From Flavobacteriaceae bacterium (GTDB lineage: Bacteria; Bacteroidota; Bacteroidia; Flavobacteriales; Flavobacteriaceae), in assembly GCA_018401115.1 (NCBI GenBank), contig JAGYKX010000005.1:372001-436000 (forward strand): 64,000 nucleotides of DNA. Reading direction: 5' to 3'. The notes beneath the pieces were generated by a model. That model saw nothing but the letters and a program-made list of their open reading frames with translations, ran no database searches and was not told the DNA's origin. Shown here one piece after another: positions 9,010 through 17,465 of this stretch. The position numbers and the translations under genes were made by a program. The first letter of the stretch is position 1. Every line of letters begins with the position of its first letter.

Positions 9010-9903
9010 ATGATGAATAGACCTTTGAATACTTTTAAAGTACCTCCTATAATTTTTATTTTCCAACTATTCATTTCAATGGGACTTAATGCCCAAAGTA
9101 GTTTTGGGGGATTGGCTTTATACACCTTAAGAGATGATCTTTCTGTTGCATTGGAAAAAACCTTACAGCAAGTGTCGGATGAAGGATATAATTATGTAGA
9201 AGCGGCTTCATATAATGATGGAAAATTTTATGGCTTAAGCCCTGAAGCTTTTAAATCATTATTGGCATCAAAGAACTTAAAACCAGTGAGCACACATCAA
9301 GGATCAGTAACTTTAGACAATGCAGATCAAATGATTGCAGATGTTAAGGCAGCTGGTTTTACTTATTTTGTTGTTCCGGTGCCCCCTATGGGTATGTTTA
9401 AGTTCGACAGACAGACCATGAGTATGGGAATGAACGGCACTCCTAAAGAATTATTAGATATTTTGAATGTTTTGGGTGAAAAGTGTCATGCGGCAGGATT
9501 ACAACTTCTATATCACAATCATGATTTTGAATTAAAAAAGAATGAAAATAACATAGTGATTTTAGATTATTTATTAGAAAACACAGACCCTAAATATGTG
9601 AATTTTCAAATGGATCTTTTTTGGATAACTAAAGCAGGAGTAGACCCATTAGACTATTTTAATAAATATCCTGGGAGGTTCTTGATTTGGCATGTAAAGG
9701 ACATGGATGACAAAGGTAGGTTTGCACCGGTCGGAGAGGGAATAATTGATTTTAAAAGAATCCTAGCGCAAAAAGAACGCTCTGGGATGAAATATTATAT
9801 GGTAGAGCAGGACATGACTTTTGACGGATTAAAGCCATTAGAAGCTGTTAAAATTAGTCATAAAGGTTTAAAAACTTTTGGTTTTGATGGGGTTCAAGAT
9901 TAA
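9010..9903 (+). CDS. Exported sugar phosphate isomerase/epimerase-like TIM barrel protein
   Basis: A 297-residue protein with an N-terminal hydrophobic segment ending in GLNAQS (about residue 30), consistent with a Sec signal peptide. The mature part is an AP-endonuclease-2/xylose isomerase-like barrel: YHNHDFEL, FQMDLFWI, IWHVKDMD and VEQDM supply the usual metal-binding His, Asp and Glu. Such exported Bacteroidota proteins are annotated as sugar phosphate isomerase/epimerase without known substrate. It stands alone between the E1 gene and the interrupted PepSY gene. No TAnnTTTG box was recognised upstream. Confidence 0.85.
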   Translation: MMNRPLNTFKVPPIIFIFQLFISMGLNAQSSFGGLALYTLRDDLSVALEKTLQQVSDEGYNYVEAASYNDGKFYGLSPEAFKSLLASKNLKPVSTHQGSVTLDNADQMIADVKAAGFTYFVVPVPPMGMFKFDRQTMSMGMNGTPKELLDILNVLGEKCHAAGLQLLYHNHDFELKKNENNIVILDYLLENTDPKYVNFQMDLFWITKAGVDPLDYFNKYPGRFLIWHVKDMDDKGRFAPVGEGIIDFKRILAQKERSGMKYYMVEQDMTFDGLKPLEAVKISHKGLKTFGFDGVQD

Positions 9904-9937
9904 TTTTATACCATACTGAATACAAATTTTAGAATAA

Positions 9938-10400
9938 ATGAATAACAGGAATTTAAGTAACAAAGTCAGGGTCATTCAACGCTATTTAGGTTTTTTTTCT
10001 GGTGGGTATTATGTTTGTATATGCGCTTTCAGGAATCACATTAACTTTTAGAGATAAAGATTATTTCAAGAAACCTATAGCAGTAGAAAAAACCATAGAA
10101 AAAGGTTTAGAGAATCTACCAAATATAAAAGGTGCGTCTAATATTGAATATAATAGTGAAACAGGTGATTTGTCTTATACACAGATGCAACCACCAAAAA
10201 TACTAGGAGCCCTTGAAAAAATGCATAAAGCCACATCATCTACACCTTTATATTTTCTAAATGTTTTTTTTGGTATCTCATTACTTTTCTTTGTTTTTTC
10301 TGCCTATTGGATGTTTCTCCCACAAACAGATATTTTTAAGAAAGCCATTTATTATACTGTTGCAGGAATTGTATTGACTTTTATTATGATTTTAGTTTAG
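9938..10400 (+). pseudogene. PepSY-associated membrane protein gene, frameshifted in a T8 run
   Basis: The start at 9938 gives MNNRNLSNKVRVIQRYLGFF and then runs out of frame at a run of eight T (9991-9998). Removing one T joins it to the downstream frame, giving RYLGFFLVGIMFVYALSGITLTF, a first membrane helix, then a soluble part and two more helices ending at 10400. The repaired product is about 153 residues and resembles flavobacterial PepSY-domain membrane proteins. The single lesion is in a homopolymer, so sequencing error, slippage-based phase variation, or real inactivation are all possible. The downstream part alone could start at GTG 10002 but would lack the N-terminus. Confidence 0.75.
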
Positions 10401-10563
10401 TCATAGGTGCAAGGGATCGTAAAGTCAATCATTCTTGATTTATTCTATTTTACATAATATAAATTATAGAACAAAACTATATTCATTGTTGAAATGATTG
10501 TAATCTCTTTAATTTCTTTGTCAGAAAACGTTATTAACGTAATGATTTAAAATATGGATAGTA

Positions 10564-11931
10564 TTACTTTCTTTTCCCTTTTTTGTAGTTCTTGTCGCCA
10601 CGAGTCTTTGGCTTTTTGTATTTCTTAGCAATGATACGTTTGTAAGAGCCCCCTTGATTTTCTTGCTTGTTTTTTTCCGACTTTTCATGGAAACCGGATC
10701 CTAATGATGGATCTCTACCTTGCAATTGATCAGAATCTGGTTCAAATAGATGGGGTTGTTCTTCAGGGGCTAATTGAATTGAAACAGGAACTTCTTCTGG
10801 AAATTCAATGTCAGTTACAGGGATTTGCATGAGAGACTCAATAGCTTCTTTATAGGCTAATTCCTCTGGGTTGTAAAACAATATTGAATTTCCATTTGCG
10901 TTGGCTCTACCAGTTCTCCCTATCCTGTGCATATAATTTTCAGGATATTTGGGCGTGTCAAAATTAATTACATGGGAAATTTGATCTATATCTAATCCTC
11001 TGGCAACTAAATCTGTGGCTATAACAATACGGACCCTTCCTGCGTCAAATGCGCTAAGGACTCTATTTCTGTGGTTTTGTGTTTTATTGGCATGTACAAT
11101 GCCTATATTCTTCTCAAAAATGGGCTCTAATTGTTCGTAAATGCGGTCTGCGATTTTTTTATTGGATACAAAAACCAATACCTTTTTAAAGGTTTCTTCC
11201 TCTTCTAAGAGATGCTGCAAAAGGTTCACCTTTGTATAGTAATTAGATACCGCATAGGCAGTTTGAGCTATATTCTTAAGCGGAGTACCACTCATTGCAA
11301 TATAGATCCTTTTTGGTGCAATAAAAAAGTCTGAAATGAGGTTTTCAATTTCATCTGTCATGGTGGCAGAAAACATTATATGCTGCCTTTTTTTTGGCAA
11401 AAGATCAAAAATATTGGTGAGTTGAAACCTAAAGCCTAGATCCAACATAACATCTACTTCATCTATGACCACTTTCTTAATGGCAGCATATTTTATGACT
11501 TTAGCTAAAAATAAATCGTACAACCTTCCTGGTGTTGCTACAATGACATCGGCGCATTGCGCCAAAGCATCTCGATCTTTTTTCATAGAGTTACCCCCGT
11601 GTACCCCACAGATACTTATAAAGGTATTCTGACAGATTTTCTCTGCTTCTTCTACTACTTGAGACACCAATTCTCTGGTAGGCACAATCACTAAAGCGCG
11701 AACTGTCTTTTCTTTTGCAAATTTAATGTCGTTTAAAATAGGTAATAAATAGGCCAATGTTTTACCTGTTCCAGTTTGAGCTAATCCCAGTACATCTTGA
11801 CCAGACAAGACAGAAGCATAAGTAGCTCCTTGAATGGGGGTAGGTACTTCATAACACATCCTTGATAAGTTGTTTTTTAAGGGTGTACTTAGATTAAATT
11901 CCTCAAATGAGGTAGGTAAAGGCTTGTTCAT
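10564..11931 (-). CDS. DEAD-box family RNA helicase (motif II is DEVD)
   Basis: A 455-residue RNA helicase. The Q-motif region (TPIQ), motif I AQTGTGKT (residues 51-58), PTRELV, motif II VIDEVDVMLD (near 157), SAT, and HRIGRTGRA are all present in order. Motif II reads DEVD instead of DEAD, a conservative change that keeps both acidic residues. A basic, low-complexity tail (about 400-455, rich in Lys, Gly and Arg) probably binds RNA. Likely roles are ribosome assembly or cold-adapted RNA unwinding; the exact paralogue cannot be named. It is followed by about 160 bases of AT-rich sequence in which I see no clear terminator. Confidence 0.92.
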   Translation of the reverse strand: MNKPLPTSFEEFNLSTPLKNNLSRMCYEVPTPIQGATYASVLSGQDVLGLAQTGTGKTLAYLLPILNDIKFAKEKTVRALVIVPTRELVSQVVEEAEKICQNTFISICGVHGGNSMKKDRDALAQCADVIVATPGRLYDLFLAKVIKYAAIKKVVIDEVDVMLDLGFRFQLTNIFDLLPKKRQHIMFSATMTDEIENLISDFFIAPKRIYIAMSGTPLKNIAQTAYAVSNYYTKVNLLQHLLEEEETFKKVLVFVSNKKIADRIYEQLEPIFEKNIGIVHANKTQNHRNRVLSAFDAGRVRIVIATDLVARGLDIDQISHVINFDTPKYPENYMHRIGRTGRANANGNSILFYNPEELAYKEAIESLMQIPVTDIEFPEEVPVSIQLAPEEQPHLFEPDSDQLQGRDPSLGSGFHEKSEKNKQENQGGSYKRIIAKKYKKPKTRGDKNYKKGKRK

Positions 11932-11979
11932 AGTAGAATTTGCACAAAGATACGAGTCTTTATTGGTACTCCCCTACTT

Positions 11980-12948
11980 TTATTTAAGCGGATTCTTTTT
12001 AGATCTAAAGCGATTGAACAAGACCAATTGTTTTTTTGTGTTTACAAAAAACACTCCTGTTAATAGCACTGCAGAGGCAATGATCGATTGTTGGGTGATC
12101 TGCTCATGTAGAAAATACCATCCCATGAGTAGCGCAATAATAGGATTTACATAAGTGTTTGTTGCTACTTTTTCAGGTGAAACAACCTTGAGTAAATAAT
12201 TAAATGAGGTAAATGCAATGATACTTCCAAAAATGACTAAAAGGACCATAGACCATTGCACTTTTAAGGACCATTCAAAAGGATTTGTCCATTCTTCTCC
12301 AATAATTAAACTCGCTATAGCTAGTATGGTACCTCCAAAAATCATTTGATAGCCCGTATTGACAAAAAAGTTTTTGGGGAGGTCTGCTTTACCCACAAAT
12401 AAGCTCGCACTGGCCCAACTGACCATGCAAAAAAAGATCATTACCATCCCTAGAATGGAATTTTCTTGGCTTAGTACACTTTTCTGACTCACAAGCAGAT
12501 AAATACCTATGAATCCTAGAAAAACACCTAATAGTGACATTGGAGATATTTTTTTCCCTTGGAAGATTCGCATCAATAGAAGTACAATCAGTGGTTGTGA
12601 GGATATTTCCAAGGCAGCTAAACTCGTATCTACATATCTGAGTGCCCATACCACTACCCCATTTCCAAAACTCAAAAACAAAAATCCGGCAATAGCCGTA
12701 TTTACAGCCTGTTTTTTTGTGATCGCTATTGACCTACCTGACATTTTTGCAATCACAAAAATAAGGCTACCAGATACTACAAAACGAATGGCAGCTAACA
12801 TGAACGGATCTAGTTCTGTCACAGCAATCTTATTAAGTAAATAGGTAGACCCCCAAATCACGTAAATAGCAATAAAAGCTAGGATAACGAGTACAGGATT
12901 TTTTGAAGTTTGATCCATTGAGCTATTTATGATCTTATTAAGGCGCAA
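11980..12948 (-). CDS. EamA (DMT superfamily) transporter
   Basis: A 322-residue integral membrane protein with about ten predicted helices arranged as two EamA repeats. The first repeat begins IYVIWGSTYLLNKIAV and the second contains ASLFVGKA and VSPEKVATNTYVNPIIALLMGW, the signature region of the drug/metabolite transporter superfamily. It probably exports a metabolite or amino acid; substrate is unknown. It lies 48 bases upstream of the helicase start and 35 bases after the LpxD paralogue stop, all on the minus strand, so a loose operon is possible. Confidence 0.9.
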   Translation of the reverse strand: MRLNKIINSSMDQTSKNPVLVILAFIAIYVIWGSTYLLNKIAVTELDPFMLAAIRFVVSGSLIFVIAKMSGRSIAITKKQAVNTAIAGFLFLSFGNGVVVWALRYVDTSLAALEISSQPLIVLLLMRIFQGKKISPMSLLGVFLGFIGIYLLVSQKSVLSQENSILGMVMIFFCMVSWASASLFVGKADLPKNFFVNTGYQMIFGGTILAIASLIIGEEWTNPFEWSLKVQWSMVLLVIFGSIIAFTSFNYLLKVVSPEKVATNTYVNPIIALLMGWYFLHEQITQQSIIASAVLLTGVFFVNTKKQLVLFNRFRSKKNPLK

Positions 12949-12983
12949 AGAAACACCTATTATTTTAATTGAACGTTACGATT

Positions 12984-13979
12984 TTACTGTTTGGTAAGTC
13001 TTTTTAAAGCTACCCATTGTTTAAGCATTTCTCTAGACTCTGTTGCGGGATAACCTAAGACAGATCCTTTTGGAGGTACATCTGCAATAACTCCAGAACC
13101 TGCACCAACTGTAGCTCCTGCTCCAATGGTTACATGGTCTTTAATTGATGCGCTACCTCCTATAATTACACCATCTCCAAGGGTTACAGAGCCTGCTAGT
13201 CCTGAGCTTCCAGCCATAATACAAGACTTTCCTAATACACAGTTATGTGCTATTTGCACGAGATTGTCTATTTTACAACCATCTCCTAATACAGTGCTAT
13301 TAAATTTAGCCTTATCTACACAGGAATTGGCACCAATCTCTACATGGTTACCAATCACTACATTGCCAATATGAGGTATCTTAATAAGTCCACTCCCATC
13401 TGGTGCTGGTCTGTATCCAAAACCATCTGCACCTATACTAACATTATTATGAAAAATACAATGGTCTCCTATTTGGCTATTCTCTCTAATCACGGTCCCT
13501 GACCAAATAGTGCAATGGTTTCCTATTTGACTGTGGTCATAAATGCTTACATGCGCGTATATCTGTGTTCCTTTTCCTATAGATACATTTGGACCTATAT
13601 AAACAAAAGCCCCTATTTTCACATCTTCTGATAATATTGCGGTAGAATGAATGCTAGCAGTTGGATGTATGTCAGTAGCAAAATCAGGACCTTTTTTCGG
13701 TGAAAAGGCTTCTAGAAGTTGTGCCATAGCAAGATCTGCATTGTTCACATACAAAAGGGGAATTTTTGTGTGTTCAATTTCTATCCCAGCACTTACCACT
13801 ACAGCTGCCGCTTTAGTGGTTTCGATAAATCGTTTGTATTTAGCGCTACCAATAAAAGTGATTTGATTTTCAGTAGCATTAGTCAAGTCATTCACTCCAG
13901 AAATCACAATATTTTCGCTCCCATTACTTGTTGCTTGAATCAGTTGAGAAATCTCTATTAAGGTGAGTTTGGTTGTCAT
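12984..13979 (-). CDS. UDP-3-O-acylglucosamine N-acyltransferase (LpxD) paralogue 1
   Basis: A 331-residue left-handed beta-helix acyltransferase. An N-terminal LpxD domain ([19 protein letters not shown]) is followed by many hexapeptide repeats ([32 protein letters not shown]) and the catalytic His in QIAHNCVLG. LpxD transfers a 3-hydroxyacyl chain from ACP to UDP-3-O-acylglucosamine in lipid A synthesis. This copy is outside the lpx cluster near 53-58 kb, which holds two more LpxD-type proteins. The copy at 56991-58004 is the better candidate for the housekeeping enzyme; this one may have another acyl or sugar specificity. Confidence 0.88.
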   Translation of the reverse strand: MTTKLTLIEISQLIQATSNGSENIVISGVNDLTNATENQITFIGSAKYKRFIETTKAAAVVVSAGIEIEHTKIPLLYVNNADLAMAQLLEAFSPKKGPDFATDIHPTASIHSTAILSEDVKIGAFVYIGPNVSIGKGTQIYAHVSIYDHSQIGNHCTIWSGTVIRENSQIGDHCIFHNNVSIGADGFGYRPAPDGSGLIKIPHIGNVVIGNHVEIGANSCVDKAKFNSTVLGDGCKIDNLVQIAHNCVLGKSCIMAGSSGLAGSVTLGDGVIIGGSASIKDHVTIGAGATVGAGSGVIADVPPKGSVLGYPATESREMLKQWVALKRLTKQ

Positions 13980-14035
13980 ATTTAGAATTTTTACGAAATT
14001 AAACTATTTGAAGGAATTGTATTTTTGATCCTAAC

Positions 14036-14071
14036 AAAAAAAAGATGCCCAATTACTCGGACACCTTTTTC
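14036..14071 (-). terminator. Rho-independent terminator after the lipoprotein-type SPFH gene
   Basis: On the minus strand arms at 14060-14071 and 14040-14051 form a 12-base-pair stem (two pairs are G-U) with an 8-base loop, followed by a run of about nine T. The two G-U pairs become A-C mismatches on the plus strand, so the hairpin is directional and serves the minus-strand gene that ends at 14154. Confidence 0.7.
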
Positions 14072-14131
14072 AAAATAAAACAACAACTAACTGTCTTAAT
14101 TTTCTTGCTTAAATGATACTATAAAACCCAT

Positions 14132-14149
14132 TAAACCTCGTGAGGTTTA
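14132..14149. other. Short hairpin TAAACCT-CGTG-AGGTTTA after the SPFH stop
   Basis: A perfect 7-base-pair inverted repeat with a 4-base loop lies only 5 bases past the stop codon of the SPFH gene at 14154, and about 60 bases before the better terminator. The T tract after it is weak, so it may stabilise the mRNA 3' end or be a weak first terminator. No function is shown. Confidence 0.4.
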
Positions 14150-14153
14150 TAGT

Positions 14154-14924
14154 TTATTCTTTATTTGTTCCAATTAAAAATGGGGCTTTTCCATCTGTAA
14201 TAATCACCTTTGAGTTAATTGAGTTAGACAATTTCATAAAAGCCTCAATACTCCTAATTTTAATAATTTCATCTGTTAAGCCTTCTGAAAGAATTTTTTG
14301 AGCGTCTCTTTCTCCCGTAGACTCAATGATTTTGCGTTCAGCCTCTAACTTGGCTTGATCCAGAACAAAAACCATTCGCATGGCGTCTTGTTCTGCTTGA
14401 AGCTTTTGTTCAATGGAAGAAGACAAACCTCTTGGCAATTGAATGCTTTTCATTAAAACAGCTTCTATAACAATACCTTTTTCAATGAGGTTAGATGCCA
14501 TTTTAATTTTTATAGCTTCTTCTATATCTGCTCTCTTTCCTGAGTGCATGTCTTTGGCAAAAAACTGAGAACAAACATCTGCTGAAGCAGATCTAAAAAC
14601 GCTGGTAATAATAGTTTTGTAATTTGGACCTAGTGTTTGTAAAACTTCAGGTACTTTTTCTGTTTGTAATCTGTATAAAATAGATATCTCAGAATCTACG
14701 CTTAAACCTTCTTTACTAGGAAGATTTAAGAACATCTCTAGATTGTTGGTTTGAATGGATTCTTTGACAATCTTTGAAGTAATTGGGTTAAAAAAAACAA
14801 TTCCGTCTGTTTTCACTCCAGATTGAAAATTACCAAAACGCTGTTTTACACCGGCCTCTCCTGGCCGAATCACAGCACAACTAGTAAAACTAGCTGCGAG
14901 CATAATTAATAAAATCTTTTTCAT
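14154..14924 (-). CDS. SPFH/prohibitin-family protein with a lipoprotein signal
   Basis: A 256-residue SPFH (band 7) protein. The N-terminus MKKILLIMLAASFTSCAV is a short signal peptide ending in a lipobox-like FTSC, with Cys16 as the probable lipidated residue. The band-7 domain starts at once (GEAGVKQRFGNF) and is followed by an Ala/Glu-rich helical stalk with QAEQDAMRM and ERKIIESTGERDAQKI. Prohibitin-type proteins assemble as membrane scaffolds. A paralogue with a membrane helix instead of a lipid anchor lies at 50644-51459. The two share the end pattern SKVI...P-F/I-LIG/ILG. The gene is alone between a promoter at 14939 and a terminator at 14036-14071. Confidence 0.85.
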   Translation of the reverse strand: MKKILLIMLAASFTSCAVIRPGEAGVKQRFGNFQSGVKTDGIVFFNPITSKIVKESIQTNNLEMFLNLPSKEGLSVDSEISILYRLQTEKVPEVLQTLGPNYKTIITSVFRSASADVCSQFFAKDMHSGKRADIEEAIKIKMASNLIEKGIVIEAVLMKSIQLPRGLSSSIEQKLQAEQDAMRMVFVLDQAKLEAERKIIESTGERDAQKILSEGLTDEIIKIRSIEAFMKLSNSINSKVIITDGKAPFLIGTNKE

Positions 14925-14938
14925 AGCATTTTTTATTT

Positions 14939-14946
14939 CAAATGTA
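14939..14946 (-). promoter_or_regulatory. -7 box (TACATTTG) of the lipoprotein-type SPFH gene
   Basis: The minus strand reads TACATTTG, matching TAnnTTTG, 14 bases before the ATG at 14924. Transcription would start near 14932, leaving a leader of under ten bases. No good -33 TTG is visible at the usual spacing. Confidence 0.5.
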
Positions 14947-15086
14947 TGCTAGTTTAAACATAAGTTTTTATTTAATTATTTAATAAAAAACATAAAAATA
15001 TATTATGTACTATATTAATATCCTAATAAACAGGTATTTATAGATTAATTTTACTCATTAAGACGATTTCTTAAATAATAGTTAAA

Positions 15087-15119
15087 TTGTCATTATTAAA
15101 AGTATTACTATTATATTTG
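15087..15119 (+). promoter_or_regulatory. Promoter of the TetR-ABC-HlyD-TolC operon
   Basis: A TTG at 15087-15089 is followed after 22 bases by TATATTTG (15112-15119), a perfect TAnnTTTG box. The first ATG of the TetR gene is at 15133, so the leader is short. The regulator probably binds in this very AT-rich 208-base divergent region (14925-15132), but I could not recognise a clear operator palindrome. Confidence 0.55.
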
Positions 15120-15132
15120 TAAAAAAATTAAA

Positions 15133-15813
15133 ATGGATCAACTGTTATCTAGTTTTAAGATTGCTATTCCCGAAGGTGTATTTATAAAAGATCCTGAGAC
15201 ATCTGTTTTGGGTAAAAACATAATCACCCAAGGGATGGAGCTTATTTATGACATGGGTTTTGACGGTTTTACTTTTAAAAAGCTCGGCATTCATATTGGC
15301 TCAAATGAAAGTTCTATTTACCGTTATTTTGAAAATAAACATAAGTTCTTATTATATCTTTCTTCCTGGTATTGGGCTTGGATAGAATACAACCTTGTGA
15401 TGGAAACCCATTCCCTTTCTGATCCAAAAGAAAAAATAATTCAGGCCGTAACAGTACTCACAAGAAAAGTAAGTAATGATTCTAGTAGCACACATATTAA
15501 TCTGATTTTATTGCATAAAATAATGATATGTGAGTTCTCTAAATCATTTTTGACTAAATCTGTTGATCAAGAAAATGAACAAGGTTTATTTGTTGCTTAT
15601 AAGAGAGTTCACAGTCGTTTACAAGATTTTATAAAAGAATCTAACCCAGACTATACTTTTTCAGCTAGTTTGGCAAATACTGTTTTATCAGGGGCTTTAC
15701 AACAGTTCTACTACAAAAATCATTTTCCCTCCTTAACAGATTGCTCAGATAAAAATGAACCATCTGACTATTACACTAATTTAATTCACAAAACCTTATT
15801 TAATGAATCCTAA
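15133..15813 (+). CDS. TetR/AcrR-family transcriptional regulator
   Basis: A 226-residue regulator. Residues about 28-75 form a TetR-type helix-turn-helix (GMELIYDMGFDGFTFKKLG then SNESSIYRYFENKHKFL). The C-terminal half is a helical ligand-binding domain without recognisable specificity. Its stop overlaps the start of the ABC transporter gene by 11 bases, so it is the first gene of the export operon and very likely controls it. The ligand is unknown. Confidence 0.9.
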   Translation: MDQLLSSFKIAIPEGVFIKDPETSVLGKNIITQGMELIYDMGFDGFTFKKLGIHIGSNESSIYRYFENKHKFLLYLSSWYWAWIEYNLVMETHSLSDPKEKIIQAVTVLTRKVSNDSSSTHINLILLHKIMICEFSKSFLTKSVDQENEQGLFVAYKRVHSRLQDFIKESNPDYTFSASLANTVLSGALQQFYYKNHFPSLTDCSDKNEPSDYYTNLIHKTLFNES

Positions 15814-17461
15814 TCAACCGCTTCATCCTTGGAAACGATTTGTTGGTCTTTTAAGTTTAGAAAAAAAAGATATTCTTCAGATTAGTTATTACGCTATTTT
15901 TTCAGGTTTCATGACACTGACATTGCCATTGGGTATTCAAGCGATCATAAACTTAATCCAAGGGGCTCAAATAAGCACCTCCTGGATAGTGCTAGTAGTT
16001 CTTGTAACATTAGGTGTTGCTTTTAATGGCGCATTACAACTTATGCAACTAAGAATTATTGAAAGCCTTCAGCAGCGAATATTTACCCGCGCTTCTTTTG
16101 AATTGAGCTATAGATTCCCTAAAATAAAAATGGAAGCTTTAAGGTCTTATTATCCACCAGAATTGGCCAATAGATTTTTTGACACACTGGCCATACAAAA
16201 AGGTCTTTCCAAAATACTGATAGACGCTCCAGCTGCTTTATTGCAAATACTCTTTGCTTTAATATTACTATCTTTCTACCATCCTTTCTTTATAGTTTTT
16301 GGATTTATGTTAATAGCCTTGATTTATACTGTTTTTAAGTATACTGCTATTAAGGGTCTAGAAAGTAGTTTAGAGGAATCCAAACACAAGTATAGGGTTG
16401 CGCACTGGATTCAGGAGGTGGCTAGATCTATTGTGAGTTTTAAATTATCTGGTAAGACCCAATTGGCATTAGAAAAAAATGATCATTTGGTCAAAGATTA
16501 TTTAAATGCAAGAGAAAAACATTTTAAAGTTTTAGTGCTTCAATTTATTCAAATGGTTGGCTTTAAAGTACTTGTTACGGCTGGTTTGTTGTTAATTGGT
16601 GGGGCTTTGGTACTGAATCAAGAAATGAACATTGGTCAATTTGTCGCTGCAGAGATTATAATCATATTAGTCATTTCCTCTGTGGAGAAATTAATTTTAG
16701 GTTTAGAATCTTTTTATGATGTGCTCACCTCATTGGAAAAGTTGGGTCAAGTGGTAGACAAAGAATTAGAGCAACAAAAAGGAGATATTACATCTTCTGA
16801 AACCCCGTTTAAATTAAGCTTAAATAATGTGTTTTACAACGTTCCAGATAGAGATACTCCAATACTTTCAAATATCAATTTAGAGATTTCCAACCAATGT
16901 AGAATTCTTGTTCGTGGAGAAAGTGGATCTGGTAAATCAAGTCTTCTAAGAATAATGGCTGGTATTATAGACCCAACTTCTGGAAGAATTATAGTCAATG
17001 ATGCTACATTATCTAGTTTACACCTCAATAGTTACAGAGCACTTTTGGGACTTTCTCTCTCAGAGGAAACTACTTTTGAGGGAACCATTAGAGAAAATGT
17101 TAGTTTTAATAACACGGATATTACGGACCAAAGAATAAGAGATGTTTTCAATAAAATTGGCCTTAAAGAGTTTTTAAAAGACCAGCCTAAGGGTTTAGAC
17201 ACCTATTTAAAACCTGAAGGCAAACAAATTGCATACACTGTTGCTAAAAAAATCATTTTAGCAAGGGCCATTATTAAGACCCCTAAACTCCTAATATTGG
17301 AAGATCCTTTAGATCAATTTTCTATGGAGGAGGCTGCTAATATTATCGCTTATATTACAGACCCAAAACATACTTGGTCATTAATTGTAGTGAGTGCTAA
17401 TAAACAATGGGAGTCTTCTTGTAATACTATAGTAACTTTAGATAACGGTAAAATTCAATAA
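15803..17461 (+). CDS. ABC transporter (type I secretion-like) with degenerate ATPase motifs
   Basis: A 552-residue half-transporter: residues about 20-300 hold the six-helix exporter membrane domain and residues about 335-552 the nucleotide-binding domain. Walker A GESGSGKSS (near 371) is intact. The LSGGQ signature position reads LKPEGKQ. Walker B with its catalytic base reads LLILED rather than LLILDE, and the switch His is replaced (VVSANK). Together this suggests low or no ATP hydrolysis, or an unusual motor. The partner genes that follow, HlyD adaptor and TolC channel, complete a tripartite exporter of the type I secretion kind. No peptidase C39 domain and no obvious cargo gene are present. 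Confidence 0.85.
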   Translation: MNPNQPLHPWKRFVGLLSLEKKDILQISYYAIFSGFMTLTLPLGIQAIINLIQGAQISTSWIVLVVLVTLGVAFNGALQLMQLRIIESLQQRIFTRASFELSYRFPKIKMEALRSYYPPELANRFFDTLAIQKGLSKILIDAPAALLQILFALILLSFYHPFFIVFGFMLIALIYTVFKYTAIKGLESSLEESKHKYRVAHWIQEVARSIVSFKLSGKTQLALEKNDHLVKDYLNAREKHFKVLVLQFIQMVGFKVLVTAGLLLIGGALVLNQEMNIGQFVAAEIIIILVISSVEKLILGLESFYDVLTSLEKLGQVVDKELEQQKGDITSSETPFKLSLNNVFYNVPDRDTPILSNINLEISNQCRILVRGESGSGKSSLLRIMAGIIDPTSGRIIVNDATLSSLHLNSYRALLGLSLSEETTFEGTIRENVSFNNTDITDQRIRDVFNKIGLKEFLKDQPKGLDTYLKPEGKQIAYTVAKKIILARAIIKTPKLLILEDPLDQFSMEEAANIIAYITDPKHTWSLIVVSANKQWESSCNTIVTLDNGKIQ

Positions 17462-17465
17462 ACAG

